NCBI GenBank assembly: GCA_038869735.1
Contig: JAWCQO010000004.1
Location: forward strand, 20,803-84,802
Length of the DNA: 64,000 nucleotides
Reading direction: 5' to 3'
Origin: Candidatus Anstonellales archaeon
GTDB taxonomy: Archaea > Micrarchaeota > Micrarchaeia > Anstonellales > CG1-02-47-40
Made by a program: the position numbers and the translations under genes. Of the stretch, positions 9,416 through 19,900 are shown piece after piece. The notes beneath the pieces were generated by a model. It was not told where the DNA came from, made no database searches, and saw nothing but the letters and a program-made list of their open reading frames with translations. Positions within the stretch are counted from its first letter, which is position 1, and every line of letters begins with the position of its first letter.

Positions 9416-10564
9416 TTATAACACCCTCAATATATCTCCTATATTAACGTCTGTTCCAAAGTGTCGCGCAAACTCCCTTATAGCAGTAAATGTTACGTAT
9501 ATAATCAGCACCGGAATCATAACTCCAACTATAAAAATAAAGTAGGCCGCATTCTTGATAATTTCAATCAAAGCATTTAGAAGAACAAAAAATATCCCCA
9601 CCCCTACAAATCCAACGTTCCCAAAAATAATGCTTCCAATCAAAGCTATAATAGCTCCAGAAGAAAGTGTTAAAATAAGACGTTCGAAAAAATCACCCCC
9701 TAAATGGGTTCTAAAATAACTTACTCTGCCATCAGGCGTATCTATACTGCTTCTTTCATAATACCTTTCAACTGCGCTTGCAGAGACGTTTATCATAGCT
9801 GGATAGACTACATAAAATCCCAGTGCGATAGCAATAAGAGCTCCACCCAATGCCCTTGTAAAAGAAAAAGTCCGAAAAAATATACCAATAGGAAGTAAAA
9901 ATGACATAAGATACTTCTTTGAAAAGCAAAGAACAAATAGATTCACAAACCATATCCCCCACGTCGTTGTCATCATTCCCACAACCATGTTGAGCATATC
10001 AACAATCGGTTTTAGAACATAAGACATACTAAATGAAAAGCCACCCAGCAATCCAATAGCGCTTCCAATTACTATTTGAGTACTAGATAACACTGTTACT
10101 AGAAAATTTACTATAGTGGCCACCATCAAATCAGCACTCAACGTTATCAAAATTGCATTTGACAACTCAAGTGCCCTATCAATGTTATTTGTCTCATCCC
10201 CGACTCCGAAGCTCTTAGTGAGTATATCTACCCCTACGTTTGTTATAATCAAAAAGACGATAATTACACCAGAAAAGATAATTTGTTCAAGAGTATTTTT
10301 TGCCCATAAAATACTGGTTTGGTTATCCAGAAGATGCCCCCCCATGTAAACAAGGGCGCAGATAGAGAGAGAAATAGCAAGGGAGATTAATGTGATGACA
10401 GGCCATTCAACATTCGTAAACGCAATACAACTTTCTCTGCTTATCCCTACTTCTCTCAAATACCGCCTTGTCTGGTTCATCTGGTCCTCCCAAATGCCGG
10501 TAGAAGATCCTAAGCCTATAAGATATATGAGAAATAAAACTGTGATAATAGCCCTTATCTTCAT
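9416..10564 (-). CDS. Polytopic membrane protein, paralogue 4 of a tandem array
   Basis: 382 residues. It opens with a signal-peptide-like helix (IITVLFLIYLIGLG) followed by a short outward stretch with one Cys (RESCIAF), then about seven further helices. Array signatures are ILWAKNTLEQI, LPIGIFFRTFSFTR, GGALIAIALG with VVYPAMINV, and the C-terminus GTDVNIGDILRVL. An extra hydrophobic pair (GAIIALIGSIIFGNVGF...) precedes the last helix, so the topology may differ from paralogues 2, 5 and 6. Confidence 0.75.
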   Translation of the reverse strand: MKIRAIITVLFLIYLIGLGSSTGIWEDQMNQTRRYLREVGISRESCIAFTNVEWPVITLISLAISLSICALVYMGGHLLDNQTSILWAKNTLEQIIFSGVIIVFLIITNVGVDILTKSFGVGDETNNIDRALELSNAILITLSADLMVATIVNFLVTVLSSTQIVIGSAIGLLGGFSFSMSYVLKPIVDMLNMVVGMMTTTWGIWFVNLFVLCFSKKYLMSFLLPIGIFFRTFSFTRALGGALIAIALGFYVVYPAMINVSASAVERYYERSSIDTPDGRVSYFRTHLGGDFFERLILTLSSGAIIALIGSIIFGNVGFVGVGIFFVLLNALIEIIKNAAYFIFIVGVMIPVLIIYVTFTAIREFARHFGTDVNIGDILRVL

Positions 10565-10565
10565 C

Positions 10566-11726
10566 TCATATCAACCTTGTAAGACCGGCAATCTCTACGT
10601 CTCCTCCAAGAAGAGGCGACAATATTTTTATACTGGCTATTGTAGACATAATTGCGACAAAAGGCATGAATAGGGAAAAAATCATCATCCTAGCTACTGA
10701 TTCAAAGACGCCCCCTTCACCAATTATCCATGCACTACCTCTATATGTCCTTAAAAAAGCGTGAGGGACGTCTACAAGAGACCTAAAAATTTCCAAAATG
10801 TGTTGAATCAATGACCTAAGAATTCGAAGATATCCTTCCATTGTTGGTTGAGACTGTTCTCCAACCAAATTTATTCGAGTAGGTTCTATCTCAAAAAGTG
10901 ATTCGGGAGTAGGCATACTTTCGCGCGTAATATTACCACCCCCTCCTATCTCAAAAGGATTGATTAATCCTAATCGGTCGATGTTTAAGGGATTAAGCGT
11001 TCTTCCACTATATCCAATGAGTATATATCCTGATAGCGCATACATAAATGGATAAACAAAATAAAAACCAACGGCAATAGCAATCATGAGCCCCCCAAGT
11101 CTTCTTGTTAGAAAAAAGTTACGAAGGAAAAATCCAAATATAAGAAAAATAGGGAAAATAGTCTGCCATATAATATCCAGTAAATACTCCTGAAATCGTA
11201 AAGCAATCATCATTTTATATAAAATATCTATTGCTATTAGAAGAGCATCCGAAACCATTGACAATGCGGCAAATGGCTTAATTGAGAGATCTGACATAGG
11301 TATAATTGTCAGCCTTAAACCTACTCCTATATCTGAGAGAAACATAAACGTTGAATTTATCCAAATAATCTGCCCTGCCATCTGCTTTGAGGAATTGAAA
11401 ATTATCCCCAAATAATTTTTAGCTAACGAGACTTGACACGGCTCGGTGTTCGTACAAACAACCGAAGATAAGGGATCAGCTGCCAATATAAGCCTGGCGT
11501 ATCTATCTGCTCCACTATTAAACGCTTCAGCTGCAAATGTAATTAGTATCAAAATTATGACCGATAAAAACATATGAGCTATTTCACTTCTCGCATAAGC
11601 TTCCAACGACTCAATAGAAAGCATTTTGCTTATCGCATAAGCAATAGCAACAAGTGATATGGTTGAGACAATCGCAATACCAAGCAAAAACCAATATCTT
11701 CCAATCAGAATTTCGGCAATGAGCAT
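10566..11726 (-). CDS. Polytopic membrane protein, paralogue 3 of a tandem array
   Basis: 386 residues, about seven membrane helices. Array signatures are LEAYARSEIAHMF, a hydrophobic core ending FGFFLRNFFLTRR, then GGLMIAIAVG with FVYPFMYAL, and the C-terminal GGDVEIAGLTRLI. Two Cys in the first outward loop (SSVVCTNTEPCQV) could form a disulphide. A long outward loop follows the central block (ILIGYSGRTLNPLN... about 100 residues). Spacing to paralogue 2 is 3 bp and to paralogue 4 is 1 bp. Confidence 0.75.
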   Translation of the reverse strand: MLIAEILIGRYWFLLGIAIVSTISLVAIAYAISKMLSIESLEAYARSEIAHMFLSVIILILITFAAEAFNSGADRYARLILAADPLSSVVCTNTEPCQVSLAKNYLGIIFNSSKQMAGQIIWINSTFMFLSDIGVGLRLTIIPMSDLSIKPFAALSMVSDALLIAIDILYKMMIALRFQEYLLDIIWQTIFPIFLIFGFFLRNFFLTRRLGGLMIAIAVGFYFVYPFMYALSGYILIGYSGRTLNPLNIDRLGLINPFEIGGGGNITRESMPTPESLFEIEPTRINLVGEQSQPTMEGYLRILRSLIQHILEIFRSLVDVPHAFLRTYRGSAWIIGEGGVFESVARMMIFSLFMPFVAIMSTIASIKILSPLLGGDVEIAGLTRLI

Positions 11727-11729
11727 TTA

Positions 11730-12689
11730 CTACCCCATTTTTTGGCTTAGAAATTTATTCATGCTCTTTATAAATGTCATCGTAATCAGCATTGATAGAC
11801 CGGGAAGAAATATCCCCTGCATCAATATTACTGATAACTTTACAAATAGTTTCATTACTAACTCATAATTCCATAAAACCCTCTCGGTTATTCTTTGATG
11901 GTATTCCCCGTCTTGGTTTTCTTGAATGCTTTGTCTATAATCACTAATCCAATCATACGGAGCAATTGTCTCTTGTCTGGGGTCTTGACCTGCTGGTGGA
12001 GGAAGAAAATCAATCACACCATCTCTTGCATCGATGTACCTCATTATGTTGTAATGCATGACATATGTAAGAGGAAATACGAAATAAAACCCAAAAGAAG
12101 CGGCAATGAGGAGTACCCCGGCATCCCTAGTGGGAGGGAAAATCCTAAGAATTATACCTGCAGGCAAGACCAAAGTTAGGGTCGTTGCCTTTATTAACTG
12201 GAGACCAATACTTTGTGCTACCAGTGAAGAAGCAAAGGGTGAGATGACGAACACAACCCATTCAAAGATAGATGCTAAAAGCGATAAAAAACTCAACGGT
12301 TGGAACCTTATGCTCCAGCCACCCCCAGCTCCAAAGTGGAGCGCTGCCCCACCCATCCATTCAAAAAGAATCACTAACCCCTCCATTTGAACAAGTGTCG
12401 GAATCGTAAGCTGAGAGATCATTATGTCAAGATATTTCAAGGCGATTTCAAAGTAATCCACCCCAAATATACTCATACTTACTCCGATTGCCATATTAGC
12501 AAGAAAATACGTCATAAGAAGCAAAACCACTGAAAAGAAAACCTGGTATGTCTCGAGAGTAGCAAAAGCTTCCAACTCAGATTTTCTAAATATCTGAGCT
12601 AACATATAAATAAGCGAAATCGAAGTGACCATAACTAATATACTTATTGCAATCATCTCAAACTGGCTTCCTCCAATCTCCAAAGCCAT
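11730..12689 (-). CDS. Polytopic membrane protein, paralogue 2 of a tandem array
   Basis: 319 residues, the shortest of the six. Signatures are LEAFATLETYQVFF, LPAGIILRIFPPTR and LLIAASFGFYFVFPLTYVM. Its C-terminus (MNKFLSQKMG) lacks the 'L.RLI' ending of the others. It starts at an ATG with a strong Shine-Dalgarno GGTGGTGA. The outward loop is Pro- and acid-rich (DFLPPPAGQDPRQE). Confidence 0.75.
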   Translation of the reverse strand: MALEIGGSQFEMIAISILVMVTSISLIYMLAQIFRKSELEAFATLETYQVFFSVVLLLMTYFLANMAIGVSMSIFGVDYFEIALKYLDIMISQLTIPTLVQMEGLVILFEWMGGAALHFGAGGGWSIRFQPLSFLSLLASIFEWVVFVISPFASSLVAQSIGLQLIKATTLTLVLPAGIILRIFPPTRDAGVLLIAASFGFYFVFPLTYVMHYNIMRYIDARDGVIDFLPPPAGQDPRQETIAPYDWISDYRQSIQENQDGEYHQRITERVLWNYELVMKLFVKLSVILMQGIFLPGLSMLITMTFIKSMNKFLSQKMG

Positions 12690-12703
12690 TAGTCAATCAC
12701 CAC

Positions 12704-13969
12704 CTATACTAGCTTTGAAAGCCCAAATATCTCAACTTCTCCCCCAATTGAAGCCGCAATACTTCTGTAAGCTGTTACAGTTAAAATTATCTCTATAACT
12801 ACCCCAACAAATACAAAAGATAGGCTCCACCCAATCTCATTCATCGTTTCTACCGTTGCATAGTAAAAAATAACAGAACTCCTCCACAGGGACGCAAGGG
12901 AAGAGACGTATCTTAAAGTAAATCTTATATAATTCATTGATATATCGATGAGCTGTTCTGTTACTTCAACAACCGCGCTTAACAGTCGCCAAGCTCCACA
13001 AATTATTCTCCTAAAAAATCCCCAATTTTGAGGCTGCCCACTGCACCATCCGCCACTTTCATTACTTCTCTCATCCTCGTGATTTTGATAAATGCGTCTG
13101 CTTGCTTCTCTCCCTTCCTCAACAACCGTATTCATAAAATTCCCTGCTTGCGGGTTTGGTTCAATGGTAAGGGGGAATTCGTACTCTCTTATCTGAGGCA
13201 TTTGGGTGTTAATATATAGTTCTTCGACTACTATCACGGAGAGTGGGAAAACAAAATAAGCTGTAAAGGCAAAAGCTATAATACTAGAACCTATCCTCCT
13301 TGTTATAAAAAAAGCTCTTAAAAAAAGCCCAAGGGGAAGGAAGACGCTTAACATACTATCCTTAAAAAACAATAATAGCACTTTTTGAAGAGAAATAAGA
13401 CCAATTGCACCTCCAACAAGGTCCGTGATCAAAATATTACCTTCTGCAACCGGTACGACTCCCACACCAGGTCCAAACGAAATAGAAAATCTCATTATCG
13501 AATGAGGAGGAAAAAAAAAGGTTGAGTGTAATGTGGATACCATGCCCAGCACTATCTCGTTTAAATTCAGTGATATGTACTTACTAACTAGCATCCAGAA
13601 CATAGAATCAAGAAAGATTGAAGGCCGCATATAAATGTCCGCGCTACCACCAATAATCTGGCTTATCATTGAGAATAGGCCCAGGGTAAAAAAAGTGATT
13701 ATTACTATAACTCCAGTTATAAAAACTTCATAAAGCTCCATCTTTGCCCATGACTTAATATTTGGAACTGCTAAAAATTCAGACAACATATATGCTATTG
13801 CAGTGGCGCCTACCCCAATTAAAAGTGCGGCACCAATCGGAGCAGCAAATCCTTGGAATCTCCCAATAAAATCTTCAACATTTTCGTCAACGGTTTGTTG
13901 CGCATCTACGCTTTGGATCAACAACAAAGAAAACACAAAAAATAAAGACGCTAAGCTTCTAATCCTCAT
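12704..13969 (-). CDS. Polytopic membrane protein with signal peptide, paralogue 1 of a tandem array
   Basis: 421 residues, first gene of the operon. A cleavable signal peptide is likely (LASLFFVFSLLLIQSVDAQQ). The array signatures follow: IKSWAKMELYEVF, LPLGLFLRAFFITR, SIIAFAFTAYFVFPL, and the C-terminus GGEVEIFGLSKLV. The outward loop is the longest of the set (about 130 residues) with two Cys (GGWCSGQPQ, RRIICGAW). The ATG has the upstream Shine-Dalgarno AAGGGG. The operon promoter is the shared TATA region near 14005-14016. Confidence 0.77.
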   Translation of the reverse strand: MRIRSLASLFFVFSLLLIQSVDAQQTVDENVEDFIGRFQGFAAPIGAALLIGVGATAIAYMLSEFLAVPNIKSWAKMELYEVFITGVIVIITFFTLGLFSMISQIIGGSADIYMRPSIFLDSMFWMLVSKYISLNLNEIVLGMVSTLHSTFFFPPHSIMRFSISFGPGVGVVPVAEGNILITDLVGGAIGLISLQKVLLLFFKDSMLSVFLPLGLFLRAFFITRRIGSSIIAFAFTAYFVFPLSVIVVEELYINTQMPQIREYEFPLTIEPNPQAGNFMNTVVEEGREASRRIYQNHEDERSNESGGWCSGQPQNWGFFRRIICGAWRLLSAVVEVTEQLIDISMNYIRFTLRYVSSLASLWRSSVIFYYATVETMNEIGWSLSFVFVGVVIEIILTVTAYRSIAASIGGEVEIFGLSKLV

Positions 13970-14004
13970 GTTTTTACCCCTTCTAGCTTAGTAACGAAGT
14001 TCTA

Positions 14005-14016
14005 TTATTTAAAAAC
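14005..14016. promoter_or_regulatory. Shared TATA box between the membrane array and leuS
   Basis: TTATTTAAAAAC contains the palindrome TTTAAA (14008-14013). Its centre is about 27 bp from the leuS ATG (leaderless or nearly so) and about 41 bp from the ATG of the first membrane paralogue (about 16-nt leader with Shine-Dalgarno AAGGGG). It can be read as a TATA box in both directions. Confidence 0.5.
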
Positions 14017-14037
14017 TAATGTCGCTACAATTTACTT

Positions 14038-16818
14038 ATGGATATTAATTATGCCCATTGGCAATCCATCTGGGAGAAAAAAGGAGTTTATCAACCAACG
14101 GCTTATGATGGAAAAAAATTTTTCCTTACTGCAGCTTTTCCCTATCCAAACTCTCCTCAACACATAGGACACGCAAGAACATACACCACAGCAGATATAT
14201 ATGCAAGATACATGCGAATGAAGGGAAAAAATGTTCTTTTTCCAATGGGCTTCCATGTGACTGGCACGCCAATAATTTCGATGGCTAGTCGATTAGCCGA
14301 AGGAGACCCCGAAATACTAAGTATTTTTGAAGAAGTTTATCACATACCAAAAGAAAAAGCACTCCTTCTCAATGACCCAAAAAAGTTAGTTATGTACTTC
14401 TCAAAGGAAATAGAAATTGGAATGAGAATGATGGGTTTTTCGATTGACTGGAGGCGGAAATTTTATACGGATGAGCCCCATTTTAACAGATTTATTCAAT
14501 GGCAGTTTCGCAAGTTAAGTGAATTAGGATACATAAAAAAAGGCATCCACCCTGTTCCATGGTGCCCAAAATGCGAAAATCCGCTTTCTGCTCATGATAC
14601 CCATGGGGACATTGACCCTCATCTAGAAGAAGTTCTTGTAATCAAGTTTAAAAGCTCAGAAGGTTATTTCCCCACTGCAACATATCGACCTGAAACAATT
14701 TATGGTGTTACGAATCTTTGGGTCAAGCCAACAGCCACTTATGTTTTGTGCAAGATGGGTGAAGAGCATCTTTTTCTATCAAAAAAAGCGTACGAGAGCC
14801 TTTCCAATCAGTTGGATATTGAAAAAAAAGAAGAGTTACCCGGTTCTAAACTAGTAGGTAAAAAATGTACAAATCCCCTAAATGGTAAAGACGTTGAGGT
14901 TCTACCTGCTGCTTTTGTAGATGAAGAAGTTGGCACGGGTCTTGTTATGAGTGTGCCAGCCCACGCTCCTTATGACTATGTTGCCTTACGCGACCTCAAC
15001 TCTAACCTAACCCCTATACCTGTCTTGGAAGTAGAAGGTTTTAGCTCCATACCTGCAAAAGATATAGTAGAAAAACTCAAAATAGAAAATCAGCTGAGCG
15101 CCCAGTTGAAAGAAGCAACTGACATACTATACAAGAAGGAGGCACATCTTGGAAAGATGATTATTGGTGATTATAATGGTATGAGGGCAATAGAGGCAAA
15201 AGAAAAAATCTCCCTTGTTTTGCTTTCAAAAGGAGCAGCTTTTTTGATACATGTGATTTCAAATTCCCCAATTTTTTGTAGATGTGGCACAAAATCAACA
15301 GTAAAAATAGTGAAAGACCAGTGGTTCATAGATTATGGAAATAAAGAATGGAAAGAAAGAACATTGAGACATCTAATGAAAATGAAAATAATCCCACAAA
15401 GCACAGTTCCTGATTATACGTATACTATAAACTGGCTAAAGGAAAAAGCCTGTACTAGATCACGAGGTCTTGGGACAAATTTTCCATTTGACGAATCTCA
15501 AATAATTGAAGCCTTATCTGATTCTACCATATACATGGCATTTTATACCATCTCACATCTCCTCCCCTCATACCCTCTTGACAAGATAAACGACTCCCTT
15601 TTTGATTATATTTTCCTTGGAAAAGTAACCGGCAATTTTAAGCCTGATTCGAAGGCAGAGGAAATGAGAAGAGAATTTCTTTATTGGTATCCACTTGATT
15701 CTCGCCACTCAGCCGTTGACCTAGTCCACAATCATCTTACATTTTTCATCTTTAATCACGTTGCTATTTTTGATGATGCACTTCTACCACAACAAATAGT
15801 TGCAAATGGTTTTGTAACAATGAATGGTAAAAAAATGAGCAAAAGCATGGGAAATATTCTCCCTCTTCAAGAGGCCATAAAGAAATGGGGCCCTGACGTA
15901 ATTCGCTTTTCAGTGATAGCTGGCGCAGACATCGCTTCGGATACTGACTTTTCTGACTCACTTGCAAATGGCGTTTCAAGCAGATTAAGATATGCAGTTG
16001 AACTTGCGGAAAAATACCTCTCAAAAAATAACCAAAATCTCCCTGATGAACAAACAGAGCACGACCTACCCCACAAGTGGCTTTTATCTCGCCTTCATAG
16101 AAGAATAAAAAAGGCGCCATATCTTTATGAGAATTTTGCCTTGCGAGAGCTTGCACATGAATTGCTCTACGATTCCCTCAACGATGTCACCTGGTACCTA
16201 AAAAGAACAAAAAAGCCATCTCTTAAAGAATTTTTTGAATACTGGACACTTTTGATCTCTCCAATAATGCCGCACATCGCAGAGGAACTATCCTTTCGTT
16301 TTCTTGGAAGGGAAAAAAGCGTAGTTACTATGCCATTTCCACATCCGGACGATTCAAAAATTAGTGATTCATTAGAGCTTGGAGAGGAGCTTCTAATAAA
16401 TCTCATCGCCGATATAAAACAAATTATCAAAATAATAGGAAGGGGGGAGACCGCCCCCCCTAAAAAAATCTTTGTCTATGTAGCATCTAATTGGAAAAGA
16501 AAACTTCAGAAAATAGCGTATACAAATAAGCGCTTAGACCTAACTATGCGCGAGGCAACAGAAATTGAGGAATTAAAAGGAAGGCTTCAGGACGTTTCTT
16601 ATCTTGCAAAAAAGTTTTGTTCAAATCTAAATTCTCTAACAGATAAAATGCTATCCGCAGAAGAGGAGCTTTCATATTTTAAATCATGTCTTGATTTTCT
16701 CTCAACTGAATTTTCGTGTACGATCGAAATCTTACTCGATAAAGATGCGCCTTCTAAACATCAACAAAAGGCCTCATCGGCACTTCCTAACAGACCATCA
16801 ATTTACATTGAATTGTAA
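14038..16818 (+). CDS. leuS: Leucyl-tRNA synthetase (archaeal type)
   Basis: Class I aminoacyl-tRNA synthetase that charges tRNA-Leu. At 926 residues it has the archaeal/eukaryotic length. The HIGH motif is PQHIGHAR near residue 40. The connective-peptide editing domain follows, with [10 protein letters not shown] and a later [16 protein letters not shown]. The KMSKS motif is [10 protein letters not shown] near residue 600, followed by the anticodon-binding helical domain ([12 protein letters not shown]). A CPKC motif occurs before the editing domain; only one CxxC is obvious there, and a second pair may be CRCG near residue 420. The C-terminal ~120 residues are charged and less conserved. 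The first ATG suits a leaderless transcript. Confidence 0.95.
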   Translation: MDINYAHWQSIWEKKGVYQPTAYDGKKFFLTAAFPYPNSPQHIGHARTYTTADIYARYMRMKGKNVLFPMGFHVTGTPIISMASRLAEGDPEILSIFEEVYHIPKEKALLLNDPKKLVMYFSKEIEIGMRMMGFSIDWRRKFYTDEPHFNRFIQWQFRKLSELGYIKKGIHPVPWCPKCENPLSAHDTHGDIDPHLEEVLVIKFKSSEGYFPTATYRPETIYGVTNLWVKPTATYVLCKMGEEHLFLSKKAYESLSNQLDIEKKEELPGSKLVGKKCTNPLNGKDVEVLPAAFVDEEVGTGLVMSVPAHAPYDYVALRDLNSNLTPIPVLEVEGFSSIPAKDIVEKLKIENQLSAQLKEATDILYKKEAHLGKMIIGDYNGMRAIEAKEKISLVLLSKGAAFLIHVISNSPIFCRCGTKSTVKIVKDQWFIDYGNKEWKERTLRHLMKMKIIPQSTVPDYTYTINWLKEKACTRSRGLGTNFPFDESQIIEALSDSTIYMAFYTISHLLPSYPLDKINDSLFDYIFLGKVTGNFKPDSKAEEMRREFLYWYPLDSRHSAVDLVHNHLTFFIFNHVAIFDDALLPQQIVANGFVTMNGKKMSKSMGNILPLQEAIKKWGPDVIRFSVIAGADIASDTDFSDSLANGVSSRLRYAVELAEKYLSKNNQNLPDEQTEHDLPHKWLLSRLHRRIKKAPYLYENFALRELAHELLYDSLNDVTWYLKRTKKPSLKEFFEYWTLLISPIMPHIAEELSFRFLGREKSVVTMPFPHPDDSKISDSLELGEELLINLIADIKQIIKIIGRGETAPPKKIFVYVASNWKRKLQKIAYTNKRLDLTMREATEIEELKGRLQDVSYLAKKFCSNLNSLTDKMLSAEEELSYFKSCLDFLSTEFSCTIEILLDKDAPSKHQQKASSALPNRPSIYIEL

Positions 16819-16877
16819 ATGCTCCTATAATTGGGCTTTATAATTGGACTTTGTCCATTTCCAGAAGCCTTTAACAA

Positions 16878-16890
16878 AACCTTTTAAACA
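16878..16890 (+). promoter_or_regulatory. Promoter of the 1412-residue protein gene
   Basis: AACCTTTTAAACA has a TTTTAAA TATA core about 30-35 bp before the ATG at 16919, so the predicted leader is under 10 nt. Confidence 0.5.
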
Positions 16891-16918
16891 AAGAAAAATA
16901 AAAAAATAATAGATAAAC

Positions 16919-19900
16919 ATGAGATACAGAAGTATACTCATTTCAACACTTACTCTATTACTTTTTTTATCTTCATTACCACTATCAGAAAAAAACATAA
17001 CAAGACTCCAGGTTTATGTTGATGGACTTACTGTTCATGCTCAACTTACGAAAGTGGATATGGGCTCATCATTTCGGGTTTATCCTGAAGAATTGGAGAG
17101 ACAGGTTAGGTCGTTTTTAAGTGAAAATAGACAAGAACAAAGACAGAACGAACAGATCCCGTTTTTAGTTCAACGCACAGAACCACTTGCTGGACAAAGT
17201 CTTGATTTCTTTCTATATAACCGAGAAACCAGTGAGTATCAACCAGTTTTCGGATGTAGCGGTCTTCTTACAGATGAGCGCGGAATAGCGAATTGCACTG
17301 TAAGCGAGATTTCCGGTTCAAAAACGTGTTCTGTTATAAACGTGTCTTATTCGGGAACAACAGCCTATGAGCCGTCTACTACTACTGGAATAGTTTGTGA
17401 TGAATCAAACAACGGCCTCTCTGCATTTGGTCTTGCTACTGAAAACTACCTTAGGAATAGGCAGACCTACATATGCCTACCCATCTTCCTAATTCTAGGG
17501 CTCCTCCTTGCTTCTCTCTACTATTCAGGAAAGAACCCCTTAAATATTTTTGATATAACCACTCCGCGGCTTCCAAGACCAAAAAAACACCGCATCACTC
17601 CAATCATTATCCGCTCACACCTAATTAGCAATATGTTGATGAATATGAGTCTCCTTCGCAGAGCTCAACTGGATATCATCAACGCAGCCGATGCGATTGT
17701 CCGGATTCTTCCTTCTGATAATACTCTTCATAGCGACCTTCTACAAGCTTATAGTGAAATACGATCTGCCAGACGTATCCCCCCCCATATTCGTTGTGCC
17801 GCCATCGCAGCGCTCTTTTCTTCTGGACCTCGAGCAGCAGAGACGATTCTAAGAAATGCATATCAAAGAGGTGCAGTTAGAAGCATACAATCTCTAAAAA
17901 AGAACGAAACAGATACATATCTTTCGAGTATACTCTCAAGATCCGGATTAGATAAGGAAACCCAACAAACATTAATGCGCTTTCACAAATTTATTCAAGA
18001 TCGTAGTAGTGCTGCGATAGTAACTTATGAGAAACACGAAAAGCTGAAAGAAACGTATGGATATAGCGGTTCCATCGCCAAGTTACTCCTATCCCTTTCT
18101 TATAATAGTTACCGGTTAGACCGCACCTTGCCTCGAACAGTAGATAAAACTGTTCTAGCCACCGTAGGAAGAGTTCCGATTGTTGGCCCTCCATTAGCAT
18201 CAGTTATTCGCAGCGCCGCTAAAGTTGCATTATTGCCTATAAGGACTCCCCTAAATTTTGCTATCCTTCCTCTTGAAGTTGTAGGACAGACTAAGATGGC
18301 TGTCAAATCAGCTAAAAGCATTCTAAACATTTTTTCAGGTTCTTTGGATAACAAACGAGTGGGTAATTTTCATGATGCGCTTTCTCAAATCAAAAACATT
18401 TGCAGACATATAACACCAGAGACAGTCAGAGAAGAGGTTATCTCCTACGCAATCAGAAAAATAAACGAAGCTTATTTTGGGAGTTCGATTGATGAAGAGA
18501 CTAGAAACCGCCTTCTAAATATAGTGGGTGCACGGTTAGCGAGTCCCCTACGAAATGGCGACTACGATGAAGCGTATAGGAGAGCATTATTAATTATGGC
18601 TAGATATAATCTAGTTGATCAGCAAACTATTGACTCAATCAAGGCTGTTGTACGCGATATAGATAGAAGGTATTATTCGTATATAGGAAATAGAGATAAT
18701 AGTCTAGATGCGGGCATACACTACTTGAGTGATGTGCATGCTCTTATACGTAAATTTCAAACTTCCCACCCACAAGAGCAAGTATTCTTCCTAACAACAA
18801 GATTTTATGACCCTCAAAATCCGACCACAGAACGAGCAACTGCTGCATTCCATTACTTCCTTAGTCTTCAGGCCATTCAACGTTTACGCTCTGGTATAGA
18901 CACTAGAACTACATTTGCAGACATCTACACTGAATTACATAGAAGAGAGAGTCAGGAACTTGAAAGAGAAGCTAACTCTGTTGCACAAATAGTCGCAATT
19001 CGGTACACTCTTTCTCCTAACGCTCCACAAAGACGACAAACTCGAAACCCACATGATGAATTCCTTCATTTTCTTTTAAACCGAATTGAAATAAAAATCA
19101 ACAGAATGCGTCCTGCAGAAGTTTATCGCGACTTTTCCCAAGTTCTCATGGAGAATGCTACAATTTTGAGGTTTTATCAAGACCACATTTTACCGTTACT
19201 AGCAAAGACTAGTTCCGGAGCAAACCTTTCAGAACAAGAGCTGTATCAAGAGTTGATGAAGCATGGGGTTGATTGGAGAACAGCTACAAGGCTTATTTAT
19301 ACTCCACCAAGCAACCTAACACAAAATAGCACGCCTGAGTCCGAAAGAATTGGGAGCGGAATTGTTCGAGGATGGATAGTAACTGGAGACGGCACCTTCA
19401 AACCACTTTTTATAGAGGGCATGTATCACACCTTTGTAACAACAATTTTTGGTTCGTCCTCTCCCCTATTGGATGAAGGCCTGACCAGGACAAACAGCCA
19501 AGGCCAACGTATATCTGTAATGGGAGCTTCAGATGCAGATAAAATAGTCTCCGTTTACAGCAGGGATAACAATGATTTGTTAGCAACACATGCTGGAGGA
19601 CCCATAAGAAGACTGTTCTATCAAATTCAGCAGCCGTTTCTAGCCGGTGCAAAAGTTATCTTCGCAGCAAAAGAAGAGTTTGAAACAGTCTTTGCTCTCC
19701 AAGCCCTCGAAAGGAAAGCGTATAAGGATATAGAGCGAAATTACAACCTCGGAACGTATTTTTCTCAAGTGCCAACGCTCCGGCAGATCGAAGAACAGAT
19801 AGCTAGCGAAAGTGACAAAACTATGCGCCGAAAGCTAGAAAGAAAACGTCAAGACATGATACTGGAAATCTTAAATAACCGAGATATTAGCAGGACATTT

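Noticed and set aside
6628-13969. Reading the six membrane genes as ordinary MFS or ABC permease subunits
   Set aside because: No MFS loop motif, no ABC EAA motif and no ATP-binding gene nearby; the shared signatures are different.
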